DNA from: CAZEFK01 sp964511405
Lineage (GTDB): Bacteria; Pseudomonadota; Alphaproteobacteria; Elsterales; Elsteraceae
NCBI GenBank assembly: GCA_964511405.1
Contig: CAZEFK010000158.1
Span: forward strand, 1 to 17,438
Length of the DNA stretch: 17,438 nucleotides
Direction of reading: 5' to 3'
The stretch's first letter is position 1, and each line of letters starts with the position of its first letter. The notes beneath the pieces are model-generated. The model was not told the origin of the DNA, did not search any database, and was given only the letters and a program-made list of their open reading frames with translations. Of this stretch, positions 14,240 to 17,438 are shown piece by piece. The position numbers and the translations under genes are program-made.

Positions 14240-15405
14240 TGCGGCCTCGCTTGGGGGCGGTGGTAGCGGTGGGGGACGAAAGGCAGGGGCACGACGGTCG
14301 CCGGCAGCGGCTTGCCACGCACGATCAGGCCGACCCGGGTGCCGGGAGCGCCCATCGGCAGCGGCACATAGCCCATGGCGACCGGCGCCCCGAGCGACGG
14401 TCCGAAGCCGCCGGACGTGACCTCGCCGACCACGGCGCCGTCCGCTGACGCGATCGCGTCATGGGCGCGCGCCGGCTGGCGGCCGTCGGGGCGCAAGCCG
14501 ACGCGCCGGCGGTTGACCGGGCGCTCGGCGGTGAGCTCGGCGATCATCACGTGGGCGCCGGGGAAGCCGCCGTCGATGCGGCGGCGGCGCGACACCGTCC
14601 ATTCCAGGGCGGCCTCCAGGATCGTGGTGCCGGGGCCCATGTCCTGGCCGTAGAGGCACAAGCCGGCCTCCAGGCGCAGGCTGTCGCGGGCGCCGAGGCC
14701 GACCATGCGCACCCTGGGATCGGCCAGCAGCCGCCGTGCCAGCGGCTCGGCGTCGGCCGCCGCGACCGAGATCTCATAGCCGTCCTCGCCGGTATAGCCC
14801 GACCGCGTGACGAACGCGTCGATCCCGGCCACGGTGGCGGCCATGCCGGTCATGAAGCCCAGCTCCGGCAGCGCCGGCGCCAGCGGCGCCAGGGCCGCCG
14901 CGGCCTCCGGGCCTTGCAGCGCCAGCAGCGCGCGGTCGAACAGCGGCTGGACCTCGGCCTCGCCACCGATCCGCGCCTGCAGGTGGGCGAGGTCGGCGTG
15001 CTTGCAGGCGGCATTGACCACCAGCAGCAGCTGGTCGGCGTCGGCGCGGCCGGCGACCATCTGGTCGCCGATGTTGGTGACCATCAGGTCGTCCAGGATG
15101 CCGCAGTCGTCGTTCGTGAACAGCGTGTAGCGCTGGCGTCCCGGCGCCAGCTTCACGATCTCGCCCGGCACCAGGGTTTCCAGCGCGCTTGCAGCGCGCG
15201 GCCCGGCCAGGCGGATCTGGCCCATGTGCGAGACGTCGAACAGCCCGGCGTGCTGGCGGGTCCAGGCATGCTCGGCCAGGATGCCGTCGGCGTACTGGAC
15301 CGGCATGGCATAGCCGGCAAACGGCACCATGCGCGCGCCGAGCGATCGGAGCAGCGCATCGAGCGGTGTCGTCGCGAGCGGCTCGGACGACGGCGATTCG
15401 GTCAT
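14236..15405 (-). CDS. gcvT: Glycine cleavage system T protein (aminomethyltransferase)
   Basis: A 389-aa first gene of the gcv operon. It transfers the methylene unit from aminomethyl-GcvH to tetrahydrofolate and releases ammonia. The N-terminal segment LGARMVPFAGYAMPVQY, GLFDVSHMGQI and CGILDDLMVTNIG (with D105, the likely catalytic aspartate equivalent to E. coli D101) are family signatures. RSGYTGEDGYEI and GLGARDSLRLEAGLCLYGQDM line the folate site. The C-terminal barrel has GEVTSGGFGPSLGAPVAMGYV. The ATG at 15405 has GGGGAG 7 nt upstream. It is preceded by a tandem glycine riboswitch. The lpd gene for L protein is not in the window, as is common. Confidence 0.96.
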   Translation of the reverse strand: MTESPSSEPLATTPLDALLRSLGARMVPFAGYAMPVQYADGILAEHAWTRQHAGLFDVSHMGQIRLAGPRAASALETLVPGEIVKLAPGRQRYTLFTNDDCGILDDLMVTNIGDQMVAGRADADQLLLVVNAACKHADLAHLQARIGGEAEVQPLFDRALLALQGPEAAAALAPLAPALPELGFMTGMAATVAGIDAFVTRSGYTGEDGYEISVAAADAEPLARRLLADPRVRMVGLGARDSLRLEAGLCLYGQDMGPGTTILEAALEWTVSRRRRIDGGFPGAHVMIAELTAERPVNRRRVGLRPDGRQPARAHDAIASADGAVVGEVTSGGFGPSLGAPVAMGYVPLPMGAPGTRVGLIVRGKPLPATVVPLPFVPHRYHRPQARPQ

Positions 15406-15435
15406 TATGGCACTCCCCGGACTGGTGGCACGGAT

Positions 15436-15465
15436 CCGCCGCCGGGCGTCCTGCCCGCCGGCCGC
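15436..15465 (-). promoter_or_regulatory. GC-rich hairpin between glycine riboswitch and gcvT, candidate expression platform
   Basis: An inverted repeat with a 5-nt loop (15448-15452): 5 bp, one mismatch, 4 bp, one mismatch, 1 bp, all G-C pairs. It lies just after the second aptamer and 18 nt before the gcvT Shine-Dalgarno sequence. No U-tract follows. It could be the switching element, but only position and stability support that. Confidence 0.4.
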
Positions 15466-15470
15466 GATCC

Positions 15471-15686
15471 GACCCCCTCTGTCCTGGGACCTGAAAGATT
15501 CGCGCTGGCCGCCCTGGGGTGGGGCAGAGGCGCTTACCTCGTCGGTGGGTGCGTGCCTGTGTCTAGGCGCGCACCACTTTCCAGAGCGTCATCCCCCTGC
15601 GGTCCTTCCGCCTGAGAGTTTCCGGGGCCGTTTGCTCCTTCGGCGCCGGCTTGGACGCGTGCGTCCGTGCCGGTCTCTCCCACAGG
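15471..15686 (-). promoter_or_regulatory. Tandem glycine riboswitch (two aptamers) of the gcv operon
   Basis: Both aptamers are visible on the minus strand. Aptamer 1 (about 15686-15578) has GAGAG (15679-15675) pairing with CTCTC (15618-15614). It also has the conserved core GCGCCGAAGGAGCAAAC (15646-15630), GGAAACTCTCAGG (15623-15611) and the closing CGCTCTGGAAAG. Aptamer 2 (about 15565-15471) has CCGACGAGGTAAG (15545-15533), GCGCGAATCTTTCAGG (15505-15490) and GGACAGAGGGGG (15484-15473). This is the known class of glycine riboswitch that turns on glycine cleavage genes when glycine is abundant, and it sits in the expected place, 66 bp before the gcvT start. Confidence 0.92.
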
Positions 15687-15704
15687 GTTCGTCGACGTGG
15701 CGCC

Positions 15705-15733
15705 ACCCTAGGGGGGCGTTTGGCGAATGGCAA
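15705..15733 (-). promoter_or_regulatory. Predicted promoter of the riboswitch-gcv transcript
   Basis: On the minus strand TTGCCA (15733-15728; 5/6) is followed by 17 bp and TAGGGT (15710-15705; 3/6). It would place the transcript start near 15698, about 12 nt before the first aptamer. The -10 is weak. Confidence 0.5.
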
Positions 15734-15810
15734 GCGCCGGGACGTCGCTCCCATTCAGCGGTGGCGACGGCTCGAGCGGGTCCGAGGCGCCTTGAGACCG
15801 AGCCGCCGGC

Positions 15811-16104
15811 TCAGATCGGCGGCGGCAGATCGAAGCTTGGGGCGATCGTGGCGATCGCCTCGACCAGGGCCGGGATGTCGGCTGGGGAGACCGCGTTGTG
15901 CACCACCGGGCCGGGCAGGATGCGCAGGTTGGGGCCGCGCTCGCAGGCGTTCTGGCAGACCGAGCGGGTGATCAGGACGTCCAGGCCGCGTGCCCGCAGG
16001 GCCGCCTCCAGCGCCGCGGCCAGCGCGACCGCGCCACGGCCGGCGCAGGACGGCTTGTCGCCGAACCGGCGGTTGACGCAGACCATGACTTCGACCGCGG
16101 TCAT
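15811..16104 (-). CDS. Small (2Fe-2S) thioredoxin-fold ferredoxin-like protein
   Basis: A 97-aa protein with four cysteines placed as in thioredoxin-fold [2Fe-2S] ferredoxins: C9 and C20 (VMVCVNRRFGDKPSCAGRG), then C50 and C54 (VCQNACERGPNLRILPGPV). Family members carry electrons to unknown or varied partners, and related domains form part of the NuoE subunit and of hydrogenase subunits. The ATG at 16104 follows the lipoprotein gene by 22 bp on the same strand, so the two may be co-transcribed. It is separated from gcvT by the gcv promoter and riboswitch. The redox partner is unknown. Confidence 0.85.
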   Translation of the reverse strand: MTAVEVMVCVNRRFGDKPSCAGRGAVALAAALEAALRARGLDVLITRSVCQNACERGPNLRILPGPVVHNAVSPADIPALVEAIATIAPSFDLPPPI

Positions 16105-16126
16105 GGTCTCGAGCTTACTTCACCGC

Positions 16127-16774
16127 TCAAGGATTGGCGCGGGCCCGATTGCGCTGAAGCTGCTCGGGGGTCAGCTTGAAGCCGACCAGCACCTGGAAGC
16201 TGGCGGCGGCCACCCCCTGCGGCAGCGGAATCTCCTCGGTCAGCGCGTCGGCCAGCGGCGCCCGGGTCTGGCCGGGCGGAAAGGTCACCGGCAGCGTGAA
16301 CTCGCGGCGCGCCCGAACCTGCTTGTCGGCGTCGACCACGGCGACGAAATAGGTGAGCTGCGCCGTGTTGCCGGTGGCGGCCGGGCCCTTCGACGCCTGC
16401 AGCAGGACAGTCATGTCGACCGTCACCTTGGTCAGCGTGGGCGGGAAGCTGCACTCGCCGCGGATGCCGGTGAGGTCGGCCGACACCATCAGGTCGGTGG
16501 GATCGAGGCTGCCTTCGCGATAGGCGCTGAGGTGGGCGGCGTCGGCCAGCAGCGCCACGCGCGGACAGGCCGGCGCCTCGCGCGCGAGCGGGGTCTTGGG
16601 TTTGTTGAGCGTGGCCCCCTCGCTCTCGCCGGTGGGGCTGCTGCAGCCGGCGGCCAGGGCCGCCAGCGCCAACGCCAGCCCGGCGCCGATCGTCCTGCCT
16701 GTCCGCCTGCTCGCCTGGGCCTGGACCCGCCGCACCCGCTTCGTCCGCACGCCTTGCGGATCCACCGCCGTCAT
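16127..16774 (-). CDS. Conserved hypothetical lipoprotein
   Basis: A 215-aa protein with a lipoprotein signal: basic region (RRTGRT), hydrophobic core GAGLALALAALAAGC and lipobox LAAGC with the acylated Cys at 44, followed by SSPTGESEG. The mature part (about 75-200) is probably beta-rich: SLDPTDLMVSADLTGIRGEC, VTVDMTVLLQAS, QLTYFVAVVDADKQVRARREFTLPVTF. It resembles uncharacterised alphaproteobacterial lipoproteins, and no function is known. The N-region before the core is unusually long with the ATG at 16774 (GGAG 11 nt upstream), so a downstream GTG may be the true start. The frame also stays open upstream to 16918 but would then overlap ispH. It is probably exported and anchored in the outer or inner membrane facing the periplasm. 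Confidence 0.75.
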   Translation of the reverse strand: MTAVDPQGVRTKRVRRVQAQASRRTGRTIGAGLALALAALAAGCSSPTGESEGATLNKPKTPLAREAPACPRVALLADAAHLSAYREGSLDPTDLMVSADLTGIRGECSFPPTLTKVTVDMTVLLQASKGPAATGNTAQLTYFVAVVDADKQVRARREFTLPVTFPPGQTRAPLADALTEEIPLPQGVAAASFQVLVGFKLTPEQLQRNRARANP

Positions 16775-16838
16775 CAAGATCGTCGCTCCACGCTTCCGTC
16801 GGCGGCCACCGTATACTAGGGTCCCGGGCGACCGCATA

Positions 16839-16844
16839 TATAAT
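16839..16844 (+). promoter_or_regulatory. Candidate -10 element for ispH
   Basis: A perfect TATAAT in a short AT-rich patch of the 103-bp divergent space between the lipoprotein gene and ispH, 33 bp before the ispH GTG. No good -35 hexamer is found 16-18 bp upstream, so the promoter would need an activator or an extended contact. Confidence 0.35.
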
Positions 16845-16877
16845 CCGCGCTTCCAACCACCAGGATCGGCCCCGCCC

Positions 16878-17438
16878 GTGACTTCCGCGCCCACCGCAGC
16901 CCTACCGTCCTTGTCCATCCTGCTCGCCGGCCCCCGCGGCTTCTGCGCCGGCGTCGACCGCGCCGTGCAGATCGTCGAGAAGGCCCTGGAGAAGTTCGGC
17001 GCGCCGGTCTATGTGCGGCATGAGATCGTGCACAACCGCTATGTCGTCGAGACCCTGGAGGCCAAGGGCGCGATCTTCGTCGACGAGCTGGACGAGGTGC
17101 CGGCCGAGGCGCCTGTGGTGTTCTCGGCCCATGGCGTGCCGCGTTCGGTGCCGGCCGAGGCCGAGCGCCGGCGCATGATGTACCTGGACGCGACCTGCCC
17201 GTTGGTCTCCAAGGTGCACCGCGAGGCCGAGCAGCATTTCGAGAACGACCGCCAGATCATCCTGGTCGGCCATGCCGGGCATCCCGAGGTGATCGGCACC
17301 ATGGGCCAGCTGCCGCCGGGCCAGGTGCTGCTGGTCGAGAGCGTCGAGGATGTGGCGGCCCTCCGGCTCGCGCCGGGCGAGGATGTCGCCTATGTGACGC
17401 AGACCACGCTGTCGATCGAGGATGCGCGCACCGTGGTC
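16878..17438 (+). CDS. ispH: 4-hydroxy-3-methylbut-2-enyl diphosphate reductase, N-terminal part (3'-truncated)
   Basis: The frame runs off the right end after 187 codons. IspH (LytB) is the last enzyme of the MEP isoprenoid pathway, reducing HMBPP to IPP and DMAPP with a [4Fe-4S] cluster. Two of the three cluster cysteines are present: C23 in GPRGFCAGVDRAV and C107 in YLDATCPLVSKVH; the third is beyond the window. Substrate-binding histidines are H52 (EIVHNRYVV), H85 (FSAHGVP) and H135 with E137 (GHAGHPEV), and TQTTLS (174-179) is also conserved. The GTG at 16878 gives a normal short N-terminal extension. It is divergent from the lipoprotein gene. Confidence 0.96.
   Translation, partial: MTSAPTAALPSLSILLAGPRGFCAGVDRAVQIVEKALEKFGAPVYVRHEIVHNRYVVETLEAKGAIFVDELDEVPAEAPVVFSAHGVPRSVPAEAERRRMMYLDATCPLVSKVHREAEQHFENDRQIILVGHAGHPEVIGTMGQLPPGQVLLVESVEDVAALRLAPGEDVAYVTQTTLSIEDARTVV

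Noticed and set aside
15715..15738. An 8-bp hairpin (GGCGTTTG/CAAGCGCC with one G-U pair) as terminator of the ferredoxin gene
   Set aside because: No U-tract follows on either strand, and the sequence overlaps the better-supported gcv promoter.
16775..16918. Extension of the lipoprotein gene upstream to 16918
   Set aside because: It would overlap ispH and place about 90 residues before the lipobox, which a lipoprotein signal does not tolerate.
1..17438. tRNA or rRNA genes, CRISPR arrays, insertion sequences, phage genes
   Set aside because: None was seen on either strand: no tRNA-like cloverleaf, regularly spaced repeats, transposase or integrase motifs.

Overview
The window is very GC-rich and gene-dense. 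Gene content and order point to an alphaproteobacterium, probably of the Rhodospirillales. The indicators are a split-type Fo cluster (atpI-atpB-atpE-atpF'-atpF) with a duplicated, diverged b subunit (b/b'), a two-subunit glycine decarboxylase (gcvPA/gcvPB) in a gcvT-gcvH-gcvPA-gcvPB operon, and GTG starts mixed with ATG. A run of 10 Ns at 11553-11562 shows that the sequence comes from a draft assembly. The taxonomic call is inference from gene order and residue patterns; no search was run.

Layout. (1) 2-844 (+): the C-terminal ATPase half of SMC, cut by the window start. (2) 853-1903 (-): a two-gene module, a small 81-aa protein and an overlapping AbiEii-like nucleotidyltransferase, placed between smc and the ATP synthase genes. 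(3) 2061-4975 (+): a consensus-like promoter, then atpI, atpB, atpE, atpF', atpF and an unrecognised 89-aa gene, closed by a hairpin. The F1 genes are not in the window, as expected where Fo and F1 operons are separate. (4) 4989-6335 (-): a TetR regulator followed by a glutathione S-transferase, driven by a promoter embedded in a perfect 28-bp palindrome. (5) 6373-7869 (-): a group II PLP-dependent decarboxylase. (6) 8012-10942 (+): a TPR/glycosyltransferase-like protein and a rhomboid protease with a large N-terminal extension. (7) 10955-15733 (-): the glycine cleavage operon gcvT-gcvH-gcvPA-gcvPB under a tandem glycine riboswitch with its own promoter. The assembly gap lies in gcvPB. (8) 15811-16774 (-): a lipoprotein and a small 2Fe-2S ferredoxin. 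(9) 16878 to the end (+): the 5' part of ispH.

How the parts work together. The atp block builds the membrane proton channel and stator of ATP synthase. The gcv block degrades glycine to CO2, NH3 and a one-carbon unit on tetrahydrofolate, and the riboswitch lets glycine itself switch it on. The tetR-gst pair looks like a self-regulated stress or detoxification operon. IspH makes isoprenoid precursors. The parts most worth following up are the nucleotidyltransferase pair, the 89-aa gene at the end of the Fo operon, the operator/promoter fusion of tetR-gst, and the rhomboid protein's unassigned N-terminal domain. Most of the window is core metabolism in conventional arrangement.
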